A DNA stretch of 64,000 nt from Fen-1467 sp035519475 (GCA_035519475.1 DATIWI010000056.1:1-64000); one strand, 5' to 3'. Numbered from the stretch's first letter, positions 16,643 through 26,314 are shown. Notes: generated by a model from the sequence alone, not told the origin. Program-made: numbers and translations.

Positions 16643-17320
16643 ATGCTCCTGCCGTTCCTCATCGCTGCCGTCGGTGGATACCTGCTGGGGTCGCTGCCGT
16701 TCGGCTACCTCGTGGCCCGGGCGCGCGGCGTCGATATCTTTAAAGCCGGCAGCGGCAACCCGGGCGCGACCAACGTCAAGCGCGTGCTCGGCGCGAAGGC
16801 GGGCAACCTGGTCTATCTGCTCGACGCCCTCAAGGGCGCGGTGGCCGCGGGCTGGCCGCTGGTGTACATTCTGCTCAGCCCCGGCGCCAGCGCCCTGGCG
16901 ACTCCGGGCCCCGGCGGACACTCGCTCTGGACGATCGATTGGAGCCTGGCGGCGGCGGTGACGGGTCTGGCCGCCGCCGTGCTCGGCCACTCGTTCTCCT
17001 GTTTTACCCGGTTCAGGGGCGGCAAGGGCGTGGCGACCGCGTCGGGCGGGCTGCTCGTGCTCATGCCCGTGCCCATCATGATTGGGGGCGCCGTCTGGTT
17101 CGCCACTTTCCTGGCCTCGCGCTATGTGTCCCTGGCATCGATCTTCTCCTCGATCGCGGTGCCGGCGGCGGCGTGGGCGTTCGGCCTGCCGCTAGGGCTG
17201 AACATCGTCGTCTCGATGCTGGGCGTGCTTTTGATTGCGCGGCACCGGTCGAACATCCGCCGCCTGCTGGCCGGGACCGAGCACCGGTGGGAACGCCGGC
17301 CGAAGGAGGACGCCACATGA
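16643..17320 (+). CDS. plsY: Acyl-phosphate:glycerol-3-phosphate acyltransferase
   Basis: Integral membrane acyltransferase of 225 residues that makes 1-acyl-glycerol-3-phosphate from acyl-phosphate. The three conserved cytoplasmic motifs are present: GSLPFGYLVAR, SGNPGATNVKR and the glycine-rich FRGGKGVAT. Several transmembrane helices lie between. ATG 16643 is used; an upstream TTG at 16634 is also in frame. Its TGA overlaps the ATG of hom (ATGA), so lipid and threonine genes are translationally coupled, an unexpected pairing. Confidence 0.95.
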   Translation: MLLPFLIAAVGGYLLGSLPFGYLVARARGVDIFKAGSGNPGATNVKRVLGAKAGNLVYLLDALKGAVAAGWPLVYILLSPGASALATPGPGGHSLWTIDWSLAAAVTGLAAAVLGHSFSCFTRFRGGKGVATASGGLLVLMPVPIMIGGAVWFATFLASRYVSLASIFSSIAVPAAAWAFGLPLGLNIVVSMLGVLLIARHRSNIRRLLAGTEHRWERRPKEDAT

Positions 17321-18648
17321 GCAAAGCCTCCGTCATCAACATCGGCTTCTGCGGCCTCGGCACGGTGGGGCAGGGGGTGTGGAAGCACCTCTCGGGGAGC
17401 CGCGCGGCGCTGGAGGCGCGCCTGGGGGCACGCCTGGAGCTCGCGCGGGTCGCCGTGCGCGATCCCCGCAAGGCGCGCGCCGTCACGGTGCCGCCGGCCA
17501 AGCTCACGACCGACGCCCTCGCCGTGGCGACTGATCCGGCCCTGCCGATCGTGTGCGAACTCATCGGCGGCACCACGCTCGCCCGCGAGGTCACCTTGCA
17601 GGCGCTCGCCAAGGGGAAGATCGTCGTGTCGGCCAACAAGGCGCTCCTCTGCGAGTGCGGCGCGGAGATCTTCGCCGCGGCGCGCAAGGGCGGCGGCCAC
17701 TATTTCTTCGAGGCCAGCGTGGCGGGCGGCATCCCGATCATCAAGGCGCTGCGCGAGGGCCTCATCGCCAACCGCTTTCGGCGGATCTACGGCATCCTCA
17801 ACGGCACCTGCAACTACATCCTCACCCGCATGGAGCAGGAGGGCGCGTCGTACGCCGACGTGCTGGCGGACGCCCAGCGGCGGGGCTATGCGGAGGCGGA
17901 TGCGGCGCTGGACGTGGAGGGCTGGGACACCGCGCACAAGGCGGCGATCCTCGCTTTCCTCGCCCACGGCATGTGGGTGAAGACCGACCAGATGCTGGTC
18001 GAGGGCATCACGCGGATCACCCAGACCGACATCGGCTTCGCGGCCCAGCTCGGCTACGGCATCAAGCTGCTGGCGGTGATCGCGCGCGATTTCGAGCGCA
18101 ACCAGCTCTTCGTCCGCGTCCATCCCACGCTGCTCCCGCGCCGGCTGGTGCTCGCCAATGTGAACGGCGTGGACAACGGCATCGCCGTGACGGGCGACGT
18201 GGTTGGCACCACGCTCTACATCGGCCGCGGCGCCGGGCAGGATGCGACCGCGAGCGCCGTGATCAGCGACATCGCGGACGCCGTCACCCTGCTCACGAGC
18301 GGCCGGTCGGTGGTCGTGCCGGACGAGGCGGCGGCCATCCATGCCGGCGGACGGCCCGGCGTGCGGCTGGCGCCGCTCGAGCGCATCTGCAGCCGCTACT
18401 ACCTGCGCATGGAGGTGCGGGACCAGCCGGGCGTGCTCGCCCAGATCGCCACGGTGATGGCCCGCAATCGGGTGAGCATCGAGAGCGTGATCCAGCGGGG
18501 CAGCGGCCGGCCCGACACCGCCACGCTCATCCTCACCACCCACCAGAGCAACGAGCAGGCCATCCGCGCGACCCTCGCGGGCCTGGCGCAGGTCGACAGC
18601 GTCCTCGAGGCGCCGCTACTGTTGCGCATCGGGGACTTCGAGGAATGA
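17317..18648 (+). CDS. hom: Homoserine dehydrogenase
   Basis: Reduces aspartate semialdehyde to homoserine with NAD(P)H in the threonine/methionine branch. The 443-residue protein has the Rossmann motif GFCGLGTVGQG (8-18), the catalytic-region SANKALLCE, the substrate-binding GTCNYILTRM and DVEGWDTAHK, and a C-terminal ACT domain (MEVRDQPGVLAQIATVM) for threonine feedback. AAGGAGG lies seven bases upstream of ATG 17317, inside the end of plsY. lysC follows on the same strand. Confidence 0.95.
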   Translation: MSKASVINIGFCGLGTVGQGVWKHLSGSRAALEARLGARLELARVAVRDPRKARAVTVPPAKLTTDALAVATDPALPIVCELIGGTTLAREVTLQALAKGKIVVSANKALLCECGAEIFAAARKGGGHYFFEASVAGGIPIIKALREGLIANRFRRIYGILNGTCNYILTRMEQEGASYADVLADAQRRGYAEADAALDVEGWDTAHKAAILAFLAHGMWVKTDQMLVEGITRITQTDIGFAAQLGYGIKLLAVIARDFERNQLFVRVHPTLLPRRLVLANVNGVDNGIAVTGDVVGTTLYIGRGAGQDATASAVISDIADAVTLLTSGRSVVVPDEAAAIHAGGRPGVRLAPLERICSRYYLRMEVRDQPGVLAQIATVMARNRVSIESVIQRGSGRPDTATLILTTHQSNEQAIRATLAGLAQVDSVLEAPLLLRIGDFEE

Positions 18649-18773
18649 TGACGCAAGCGTTGGCCGCCAACCGGCGCAGAAGTCACAAGAACATGATCGG
18701 TCACCTTTTGACAGATGACGGTTTGACGGGGGCGGGGGTTGATCGCGAACCGAGCCGAGGGCCTGCGTTCTCC

Positions 18774-18800
18774 TGCGCGTTTTGTGCCTTTGTGCGGCGA
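18774..18800. repeat. Word-like element upstream of lysC, shared with thrC
   Basis: A 27-nt element of the form TGCGnnTTTTGyGCCTnnnTGCGGCGA. The matching element at 20101-20127 agrees at 21 of 27 positions. This one ends 15 bases before the lysC start codon. It may be a shared regulatory signal or a dispersed intergenic word. Confidence 0.5.
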
Positions 18801-18815
18801 ACCTAGATCCCCTCC

Positions 18816-20036
18816 ATGGCCAGAATCGTCCAGAAATACGGCGGCACCTCGGTCGGCGACATCGAGCGCATCAAGAAGGTCGCCGAGCGCATCAAGGCCG
18901 CGCGTGACGAGGGCAACGAGCTCGTCGTGGTGGTATCGGCCCGCTCCGGGGTCACCAACGAGCTCATCGCCCGCGCCAAGGCGATCCACGAGCATCCCTC
19001 CGAACGGGAGATGGACATGCTGCTGGCCACGGGCGAGCAGGAGACCATCGCCCTCACGGCCATCGCGCTCCACGCCCTCGCGGTCCAGGCGGTGTCCTAC
19101 ACCGGGGCGCAAGCCGGCATTTTCACTGACGCCGCGCACACCAAGGCGAAGATCAAGACGATCAACGCCCGGCCGATCGAGCGCGACCTCAAGGCCGGCA
19201 AGGTCGTGATCGTGGCGGGCTTCCAGGGCATCAACGAGGAGGGCCAGATCACCACGCTGGGGCGCGGCGGCTCGGACCTCACGGCCATCGCCCTGGCCGC
19301 GGCGCTCCAGGCGGACAAGTGCGAGGTCTACACCGATGTCGACGGCGTCTACACCGCGGACCCGCGCGTGGTCCGGGATGCCCGCAAGCTCGCGGAGATC
19401 AGCTACGACGAGATGCTGGAGCTCGCCAGCAGCGGCTCCAAGGTCATGCAGTCGCGCTCGGTGGAGTTTGCCAAGAAGTACAATGTCGTGTTCGAAGTCC
19501 GCTCCTCGTTCAACCACAACCCGGGAACCCTCGTGAAAGAAGAAGTCAGCTACATGGAACAGGTCGTCGTGCGCGGCGTCGCGGTGGACAAGGACCAGGC
19601 CAAGGTCGTCATCAGCAACATCCCGGACATCCCGGGCACCGCGGCGAAGGTGTTCCGCGCGCTGGCCGACGCCAACATCATCGTCGACATGATCGTGCAG
19701 AACATCGGGCGCCACGGCGTGGCCAACCTGACCTTCACGGTGCCGCAGGGCGACTCCCACCGGGCGCAGAAGGCGCTCGAGCCCGTGTTCGCGGAGTGGG
19801 GCGGGGGCGAGGTGGCCATCGACGACCGGATCGCCAAGCTCTCCGTGGTCGGCGTGGGCATGAAGACGCACAGCGGTGTGGCGGCCACGCTCTTCCAGAC
19901 GCTGGCGAACCTGGGAGTGAACATCGAGCTGATCAGCACCTCGGAGATCAAGATCTCGGTGGTGATCGAGTCGGCGCGCGCCGACGAGGCCGCCCGCGCC
20001 GCGCACGCGGCGTACGGGCTGGAGAAGGCGGGCTGA
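18816..20036 (+). CDS. lysC: Aspartate kinase
   Basis: Phosphorylates L-aspartate, the entry step to lysine, threonine and methionine. The 406-residue chain begins with the kinase signature KYGGTSVGD at residues 7-15 and has the nucleotide-binding ITTLGRGGSDLTAIALA and TDVDGVYTADPR. It ends in two ACT domains (from about 265: KVVISNIPDIPGTAAKVF; then LSVVGVGMKTHSGVAATLF), the class that is feedback-regulated. Start ATG 18816 has only a weak upstream ribosome site (CCCCTCC region). It lies between hom and thrC. Confidence 0.95.
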   Translation: MARIVQKYGGTSVGDIERIKKVAERIKAARDEGNELVVVVSARSGVTNELIARAKAIHEHPSEREMDMLLATGEQETIALTAIALHALAVQAVSYTGAQAGIFTDAAHTKAKIKTINARPIERDLKAGKVVIVAGFQGINEEGQITTLGRGGSDLTAIALAAALQADKCEVYTDVDGVYTADPRVVRDARKLAEISYDEMLELASSGSKVMQSRSVEFAKKYNVVFEVRSSFNHNPGTLVKEEVSYMEQVVVRGVAVDKDQAKVVISNIPDIPGTAAKVFRALADANIIVDMIVQNIGRHGVANLTFTVPQGDSHRAQKALEPVFAEWGGGEVAIDDRIAKLSVVGVGMKTHSGVAATLFQTLANLGVNIELISTSEIKISVVIESARADEAARAAHAAYGLEKAG

Positions 20037-20100
20037 GCAGAAGGTCGGCCAGAATGGCCGCCAGAACGCGCAAAAGGCGCCCAAAGCTGCGAATTTGTCT

Positions 20101-20127
20101 TGCGGATTTTGCGCCTCCTTGCGGCGA
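20101..20127. repeat. Word-like element upstream of thrC, shared with lysC
   Basis: Counterpart of 18774-18800, ending 12 bases before the thrC start. A related inverted word (CGCGCAAAAGGCGC, about 20067) precedes it, so the region can fold into a weak hairpin. Confidence 0.5.
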
Positions 20128-20139
20128 GCGGCCTCAGAA

Positions 20140-21498
20140 ATGAAATTCCTAAGCACTCGCGGCCAGACCGATCCCGTGAGCTTCACGGAGGCGGTGGCCA
20201 TCGGGCTCGCGCCGGATGGCGGCCTGTTCCTGCCGGAGACGCTGCCCGGCATCGGCGGCGACTGGGAGCGGTTGGCCCGGCTCGATTATGCTACCCTTTG
20301 CGCCGAGGTGCTTGGGCTGTTTGCGACCGACCTGGATCCGGCGGTGCTGAAGGACATCGCGGCGCGCTCCTATCGCGGGTTCACCCATCGCCGCATCGCG
20401 CCGCTCGAGCAGATCGGCGAGCGCCTCTTCGTGCTCGAACTGTTTCACGGCCCGACCCTCGCGTTCAAGGACTTTGCGCTGCAGTTGCTCGGGAATCTCT
20501 ACGAGCACCAGTGCCGGGTACGGGGCGAGACGCTGAACGTGCTCGCCGCCACCTCGGGCGACACGGGCGCGGCGGCCATCCACGGCCTGCTGGGCAAACC
20601 GGGCGTCGCGATCTTCATCCTCTATCCGGAGGGGCGGATCGCCCCGCTGCAGGAGCGGCAGATGGCCTGCACGGGCGCGGCCAATGTCTTTGCGCTCGCG
20701 GTCGACGGCACCTTCGACGACGCCCAGGCCGCGTTGAAGGCGGTGTTTGGCGACCAGGCCTTCCGGGCGCGGCACCGGCTGTCGGCGGTAAACTCCATCA
20801 ACCTGGCCCGCGTGCTCGCCCAGAGCGTGTACTTCCTCTACGCGTGGCTGCGGCTGCCCGCGGCGCAACGCCTCGAGGTGGAATTCGTGGTGCCCACGGG
20901 CAATTTCGGCAACGTGCTCGCGGGGTGGTTGCTCCAGAAGATGGGCGTGCCGATCCGCAGCTTCAAGATCGCCACCAACCAGAACGACATCCTCTTCCGC
21001 CTGTTTGCCACCGGGGATTACCGGATGACGGCCGTCGCGCCGAGCCTCGCGCCGTCGATGGACATCCAGGTGGCGTCGAACTTTGAGCGCTTCCTTTTCT
21101 ACAGTGTCGGCCGCGACCCCGCGCGCGTGCGGGAGATCATGGAAACGTTCCGGGCCACCGGCGCCTATCGCTTTGCCCACTTCGATGCCGACACGTTCAG
21201 CGCCAGCCATTGCACCGACGCGGAGATCACCGGCATCATCCGACACGTCTACCAGAAATACGGCTACGTCTGCGATCCGCACACGGCGTGCGGTTTCAAG
21301 GAGATCAACCGCGACCGGCTGAGCGTGGTGCTGGCCACCGCGAGCCCGGCGAAGTTCCCGGACGTCATTCGCGCGGCCATCGGCCAGGCGCCGACGCACC
21401 CGGCTCTCGAAGCGCTCAAGTCGCGCCCGATCGTGAAGCACCCGATGCGCGCCGACGCGGCGGCGATCAAGGCCTTCATTGCCGCGCACGGAGTGTGA
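20140..21498 (+). CDS. thrC: Threonine synthase
   Basis: PLP enzyme converting O-phosphohomoserine to threonine. The 452-residue protein starts MKFLSTRGQ like the family. It contains the PLP-lysine segment GPTLAFKDFALQ, the ATSGDTGAAA loop, VVPTGNFGNVLAG, and the SINLARVLAQSVYFLYAW stretch characteristic of the long, E. coli-type threonine synthase. The ORF extends to 20095 through the word-like repeat, but ATG 20140 is clearly the start. It completes the hom-lysC-thrC set. Confidence 0.95.
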   Translation: MKFLSTRGQTDPVSFTEAVAIGLAPDGGLFLPETLPGIGGDWERLARLDYATLCAEVLGLFATDLDPAVLKDIAARSYRGFTHRRIAPLEQIGERLFVLELFHGPTLAFKDFALQLLGNLYEHQCRVRGETLNVLAATSGDTGAAAIHGLLGKPGVAIFILYPEGRIAPLQERQMACTGAANVFALAVDGTFDDAQAALKAVFGDQAFRARHRLSAVNSINLARVLAQSVYFLYAWLRLPAAQRLEVEFVVPTGNFGNVLAGWLLQKMGVPIRSFKIATNQNDILFRLFATGDYRMTAVAPSLAPSMDIQVASNFERFLFYSVGRDPARVREIMETFRATGAYRFAHFDADTFSASHCTDAEITGIIRHVYQKYGYVCDPHTACGFKEINRDRLSVVLATASPAKFPDVIRAAIGQAPTHPALEALKSRPIVKHPMRADAAAIKAFIAAHGV

Positions 21499-21578
21499 GG
21501 CCCGGCGGCTTCCCGCCCTCCCCGCCCGGCGGGGCAGGGAGGGAGATGAAGACGGCCGCGCAGCCGGAGCCGCACCGC

Positions 21579-23702
21579 TTATTTGTTCAGAACGGCGTCG
21601 CTCTGGGCGTGGTAGCGCAGGAGTTCGTGCTTCGCCAGGTCCTGCTTGTCCAGGTACGCTTTGAGGCTGTCGAGGGTCTTCTTCGCGGCAATCCGGTCGC
21701 CGCTCTTGAGATGGCTTTCGGCGGCCTTCCGCATGGCAAAGCTGAGCGTGGCGTGGTCCACCCAATCGCCCTTGCCCGCCGCCTTGAACACCTTGCCGAT
21801 CAGGTCCGCGCAGCGCTTGGCGTCGTGTTTGCGAATGGTGACCTTCCGGTCGGTCCCGACGATCTTGAAATCCCGCGAGGCGTTCACGCCATGGACCAGA
21901 GCGGCATAGACGCTGAGCGGATGGTCCGCATAGCGCTCGAGCACCGTGTCGAGGGCGGCGTTGCCTTTCGCCAGGTGCGGGCCGTCGGATCCCAGCAGGT
22001 AGAACAGCCGGCCCTGTTCGTCGCCCAGATAAAGATCCCCGATCGCCGCCTCCTCCGCCGTGAGCGGGGCCTTCACGCGGACGCGGACGTCGGCTGACGC
22101 GATGATGCCGCCTCCCGGAGTGTGGTAGGCCGCCTTGAGCAGGTAGCTGCCGGGCTGGTCGAAGTACAGGCCGTCGCGGCCATAGCCGAGGTACGCGCTG
22201 GCGGCGATCGACGGGTTGGCTTCGCTGAGGATCACCTCATTCAGATTGCAGAGGTGCTCCGCGAGGGGCTCGTAAACGACGACCTCCCCGTTTGGCTTCT
22301 TGATCGCGATCTTGGTGAGATCGAAGTTCGGATGCAGGTGGGCGCTGACCACCCGGCCATTCAGATCACGCAGCCGGAGCCGCAGCTGGACCACCACCGG
22401 CTCGCCCAACACGAAGGCGGGCTTCGCCGACAATTCCAGCGCCAACCCCGACCGATCCTCCACGACCGGTCCGGTGACACCGGTCCGTTCCTCGCCTGTG
22501 CCGAACCCGGCGTTGGTGGCCCAGTTGTCGCCGCCCATGATCACGCTGTTGCGATAGTCGTGCCGGATGTGAACCAGTTCGAGATCGTCGAAGATGAAGG
22601 CGAAATTCGCCCAGTAGCTGCCGGCGCCGTTGATCTGGTCGTACTTCCAATCGTAGTTCATCCACGAAAGGGAGCTGGGCCGCCCCTTGTCCCACGAGTG
22701 CAGGAGATTGAACGAATGACCCAGCTCGTGCACGTAGCAGTACAGGGTATGCCGGTTGGCGTCATTTGAACCCGCCCCGCCATAGTACGAGTTGATCTGC
22801 GTCTGGAAAACCGCGCAGCCCTGGCGCTGGCAGGCTCCGCTGTAATCGAACATGATGCCGAACAACGTGGAGCTGCCGGTCGTGAGCTCGTGCTTGGATT
22901 TGCAGGCCAGCAGGTAGGTCTGCCACTGCGGGTTGTCCTGCACGATGCTGAAATGGTGGTGCATCGCCGTCTCGAGTTCGGCGTTCGTCCAGATGGAATC
23001 CGCGCCCGCTTCGGCGGTGGCGACCGCGTCCGATGCGGCGGTGTTCACCATCTGCACCCCCGCCTCGGCGTACGCGGCCACGACGTCGAGCACGCGGGCG
23101 GTGCCGCCATGCGGCAGCGTTCCGGTGTTGTAGCTGCCGAAGAGCGTGGCCCCCGCTTCATAGTCATCCTCCCACCTGACCGTCCGAAAATAGATGCTTT
23201 CGAACGCGCAGACATAGGTGCCGCCGGTTGCGCCGGCCGTCGTCGAATACACGATGGTCGCGGCCGCCCGCGGCGTGAAGATGTTCGTCCGGGGGATGGT
23301 GATGCGGAAGACCGTGTAGGGCGTGCTCCACGTCGTGGAGAGATTTCCCTGGATGGTCACGCTGCCGGAGCTCCAGGTCACCGCGACCGGCCCTGACTTG
23401 TACGACCCGAAGTAGGTCTTGACGCCACCACTCACCGAATAGTAGTCGCCGCTGACGAGGTTGCTGGGGCGGGCGCCGTCGATATCCACGCGGAGCTCGA
23501 GCTCGTAGCTGGCCAGCGTGCCGCGGTAGCGCCCGCTGACTCCGTTGAGGAAGACGATCGGCCGGGGCGGGACCGGGATGGGCCGCGGGAGCGGCGAGGG
23601 TCCGGCGGCGTCGGCCGGGCCAACGGCGGCGTTCGGGCTGTCTTCCGTCGGAGCTGAGGCATCCAGCGGAAGTTGCGAGGTCGGGTTCAGGGGATCGCTC
23701 AT
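21579..23702 (-). CDS. Putative zinc metalloprotease, HELGH...H type
   Basis: Protein of 707 residues with a zinc-site pattern H325-E-L-G-H329-x5-H335 (HELGHSFNLLH), which fits the metzincin spacing HExxHxxxxxH, although the usual glycine at position 8 is asparagine. The first ~50 residues are proline- and alanine-rich without a signal peptide. A beta-rich region follows (60-180), then the protease-like core (180-420) and C-terminal beta-sandwich/helical parts. AAAGGA precedes ATG 23702. Substrate, activation and route of export, if any, are unknown. Confidence 0.6.
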   Translation of the reverse strand: MSDPLNPTSQLPLDASAPTEDSPNAAVGPADAAGPSPLPRPIPVPPRPIVFLNGVSGRYRGTLASYELELRVDIDGARPSNLVSGDYYSVSGGVKTYFGSYKSGPVAVTWSSGSVTIQGNLSTTWSTPYTVFRITIPRTNIFTPRAAATIVYSTTAGATGGTYVCAFESIYFRTVRWEDDYEAGATLFGSYNTGTLPHGGTARVLDVVAAYAEAGVQMVNTAASDAVATAEAGADSIWTNAELETAMHHHFSIVQDNPQWQTYLLACKSKHELTTGSSTLFGIMFDYSGACQRQGCAVFQTQINSYYGGAGSNDANRHTLYCYVHELGHSFNLLHSWDKGRPSSLSWMNYDWKYDQINGAGSYWANFAFIFDDLELVHIRHDYRNSVIMGGDNWATNAGFGTGEERTGVTGPVVEDRSGLALELSAKPAFVLGEPVVVQLRLRLRDLNGRVVSAHLHPNFDLTKIAIKKPNGEVVVYEPLAEHLCNLNEVILSEANPSIAASAYLGYGRDGLYFDQPGSYLLKAAYHTPGGGIIASADVRVRVKAPLTAEEAAIGDLYLGDEQGRLFYLLGSDGPHLAKGNAALDTVLERYADHPLSVYAALVHGVNASRDFKIVGTDRKVTIRKHDAKRCADLIGKVFKAAGKGDWVDHATLSFAMRKAAESHLKSGDRIAAKKTLDSLKAYLDKQDLAKHELLRYHAQSDAVLNK

Positions 23703-24307
23703 GGCTGTCCTTTCAGGTTGGGCTGCAGTGCGGCGGTTGAATGGGCGGACGTGGTGGTTGAGGGTGCGGGCAAAGACGGAGGATCGAGTTGTTCGCGCGC
23801 GGCATCGGCTCGGGAGTGGCGGTGGGGCGACAGCGATTCCACGGAGAGGGGTGCGGAGACTCCTTCGGCAATTGAAGACAGGACTGGGATGCGGGCCGCG
23901 GTGCGAGCGGCGGGGAAACCTATGGCGGCCGATTCTCCGGTCAAAGCTGAGCCGGAGGTATTATTTCGACTTCTGGCGCCGTTTGTTGCGTTCGGTTTGC
24001 GTGAAGAAGCCGCGTCCGGGAGTGCGAGACCCGCAGGCAGCGCAGCGGGCCGTCCGCGGAAGTCCGCGCCCGACGCGGGGTGCGCGAGGGACCGGTGTCC
24101 GGGAGATTTGAAAATAGTGTTTGGGAGGTGCCGGTTTACCGGACTTTTCGCAGCTGCACTGCAATCATGGGCGGATTTCCCCCCGGCAATATGCGGCGCG
24201 CACCCCGTTGTTCCCGTGCGATTGCGCCCCTATCGTGGACGGAGTGCAAGATCGGGTCGCGTCCCGCGGAGGGCCGTGCCGGCTGATCGAATCACTCCCT
24301 GCGAACC
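23703..24307. other. 605-bp divergent intergenic region without a gene
   Basis: Separates two divergent genes and presumably holds their promoters. Frames present are arginine/serine-rich shadows. AT-richer patches occur near 23955-23975 and 24110-24125, but no complete -35/-10 pair could be defended. Confidence 0.4.
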
Positions 24308-25837
24308 ATGAAACTGCCGCTCGTGTTCCTCCTGGCCGGATCTGCCATCGCAATGCTTCGGGCGGAACGGATCAACCAGGAAGGCCGCATCCTCGGCCCG
24401 GAGCCCGCCGTGAGCTCGCCGCTGCTTTTCAACACCCCGGAGGCCGACGCGGTGGTGGCGGCGCTGCAGATCATGCCGCTGGACAGCGCCTGGAACGAGG
24501 ACGTGTCGCACCAGCCGCTCCTGGCAAACTCAGATGCGATGATGGCGCAGATCCGCACGGACCTCGCCACCAACCGGCGCACACTGCGGGCGTTCTATGA
24601 GATGAACTTTGTGCTGGTGCCCGACGCGCAGCCGTACGTCCCCATCGCGTTCGTCGATTACCCGGACGAGTCGGATCCGAGCCCCTATCCGATCCCGGCC
24701 AACCTGCCGGTGGAAACCTGGCCGCGGGAAACGGGCACGCTGACGCTCCAGCAGTGGCAGCAGGACGTGAACGGCACCGGCGGCGACCGGCACGCGATCA
24801 TCGTGATGCCGGGCACCGGCGCCTTCTGGGAAACCTGGCAGGCGCTGCTGGTCGGCTCCGCCTGGCAGGCGTCCAACGGCGCCAAGTTCAATCTGCGCAG
24901 CAACGCCCTCCGGCCCGCGGGATGGACCTCGGGCGACGCGGCCGGCCTGCCGATGTTCCCGGCGCTGGTGCGCTACGACGAGTGCCTGCGCGGCATGGTC
25001 GAGCACGCGGTGCGACTGGTGGTAAAACGCACGCGGCAGGAATATCTCTACCCGGCCAATCACTACGCCTCGACCACCCCCGCCTCGCAGACCAACGTGC
25101 CCGCCATGGGGCAGCGCGTGCGCCTCAAGGCCGGTTTCGCCATCCCGGCGGGATGGACTGTCTTCGAACGGGCCGTGTGCCTGGGGCTGCAGAAGTACGG
25201 GGCGCTCGTCGCCGACAATGGTGGATTCTTCTCGATCTCAGTGACGCCCGACGACCGTTACCCGGCGAACGCGTTCGACAACCTCTCAAGCATCGACATC
25301 TCCAACTTCGAGGTCGTGCAGGGCACCGGGCCCGCGGAGGGGCCGCGCTCACCGGGCGCGCCGAACGTCGGGGCGGGCCCCGATTTCGACGTGCCGTTTC
25401 CGGCGACCGCCACGATCGGCGGCACGGTTGCGGGAACGAATCTTACCATTGCCTGGACGAAGTATGCGGGGCCGGGAGCGGTAACCTTCGGCGATGCGAC
25501 GCAGGCGGGGACGACGGTTTCGTTCGCCATGCCGGGCACCTATACGCTGATGCTCCAGGCGGCCGATGGCGTCCACGCGGTGGTTCGCGACGCCGTCGTC
25601 GTCAACGTCGTGCTGCCGGTGCTGATCCTGCGGGCGGGCAACGATGCTGTCATCAGCTTCCGCAGCGCCGTCGGGCAGACCTATCGCGTGGAGCGTGCGA
25701 TGGAACCGGTGAACGGCCCCTGGACGACCGTCGCCGACAACCTCGCCGGCACGGGCGACGGGCTGTCGGCGACTGACGCGGGCGCGCTCACCAGTTTTCC
25801 CAACGCGGCCTACCGCGTTGAATTCACTCCGCGCTAG
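24308..25837 (+). CDS. Secreted protein with C-terminal PKD-like domain
   Basis: Exported protein of 509 residues with a signal peptide (MKLPLVFLLAGSAIAMLRA). A large N-terminal domain contains QIMPLDSAWNEDVSHQP, MNFVLVPDAQPYVPIAFVDY, HAIIVMPGTGAFWETWQA and YPANHYAST, a conserved pattern of unknown function. From about residue 355 comes a beta-sandwich resembling PKD domains (GTNLTIAWTKYAGPGAVTF, TMLQAADGVHAVVRD in outline). The C terminus resembles the short result-type repeats common in secreted Verrucomicrobia proteins (YRVERAMEPVNGPWTTV). Enzymatic activity is unknown. Confidence 0.7.
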   Translation: MKLPLVFLLAGSAIAMLRAERINQEGRILGPEPAVSSPLLFNTPEADAVVAALQIMPLDSAWNEDVSHQPLLANSDAMMAQIRTDLATNRRTLRAFYEMNFVLVPDAQPYVPIAFVDYPDESDPSPYPIPANLPVETWPRETGTLTLQQWQQDVNGTGGDRHAIIVMPGTGAFWETWQALLVGSAWQASNGAKFNLRSNALRPAGWTSGDAAGLPMFPALVRYDECLRGMVEHAVRLVVKRTRQEYLYPANHYASTTPASQTNVPAMGQRVRLKAGFAIPAGWTVFERAVCLGLQKYGALVADNGGFFSISVTPDDRYPANAFDNLSSIDISNFEVVQGTGPAEGPRSPGAPNVGAGPDFDVPFPATATIGGTVAGTNLTIAWTKYAGPGAVTFGDATQAGTTVSFAMPGTYTLMLQAADGVHAVVRDAVVVNVVLPVLILRAGNDAVISFRSAVGQTYRVERAMEPVNGPWTTVADNLAGTGDGLSATDAGALTSFPNAAYRVEFTPR

Positions 25838-25914
25838 TCGGCGCGCGGGTCGCTCCGCCCGTCGCGGAAGACAGGTTGAGTTGCGGCGAGGGTTCGCTAG
25901 GTTTCCGCCCGACC

Positions 25915-26247
25915 ATGAAATCGATCGCTGCTTTACTCTTCCTGGCCGCGGCGGCCACCGGCTGGGGCCAGCCGGTGAACCAGGGCGCGCCGCCCGTCAC
26001 CGTCCGCGTGGCCACCGAAGTGGAGGAACTTGCGCGCGGATACGCGGCCGCCTTCGCCACGATCACACGGACGCCCGTGTACTTGATCCATTCGCGGGAC
26101 GACACCACCACGGTCCTGGTCGCCATCAAGTCGGTCAAGGCGTCGGGCGGGGTTCTGATCGTCCAGGACGAAAAGGGGCTCACCTATGCGATCAACCCGC
26201 GGGATGTCGTCATGATTACCGACGCGCCCCCGAAGAAGGAACCGTAG
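25915..26247 (+). CDS. Small exported hypothetical protein
   Basis: Protein of 110 residues with a signal peptide (MKSIAALLFLAAAATGWGQ) and a short mature domain built of beta strands, including TPVYLIHSRDDTTTVLVAIKS and GGVLIVQDEKGLTYAINPRD. No family was recognised. The longer frame from 25876 lacks a reason to be used; ATG 25915 starts the signal peptide. It lies 77 bp after the PKD protein gene on the same strand. Confidence 0.65.
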   Translation: MKSIAALLFLAAAATGWGQPVNQGAPPVTVRVATEVEELARGYAAAFATITRTPVYLIHSRDDTTTVLVAIKSVKASGGVLIVQDEKGLTYAINPRDVVMITDAPPKKEP

Positions 26248-26314
26248 GGCGATTGCCAGGGCTGCGGGCTCGACCACTCCGGCGAGCTGTGCATAGTCGG
26301 CGGGCATCCCGCGC

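Noticed and set aside
18721..18815. A lysine riboswitch before lysC
   Set aside because: The leader is under 170 bp, lacks the conserved multi-helix core and has no terminator.
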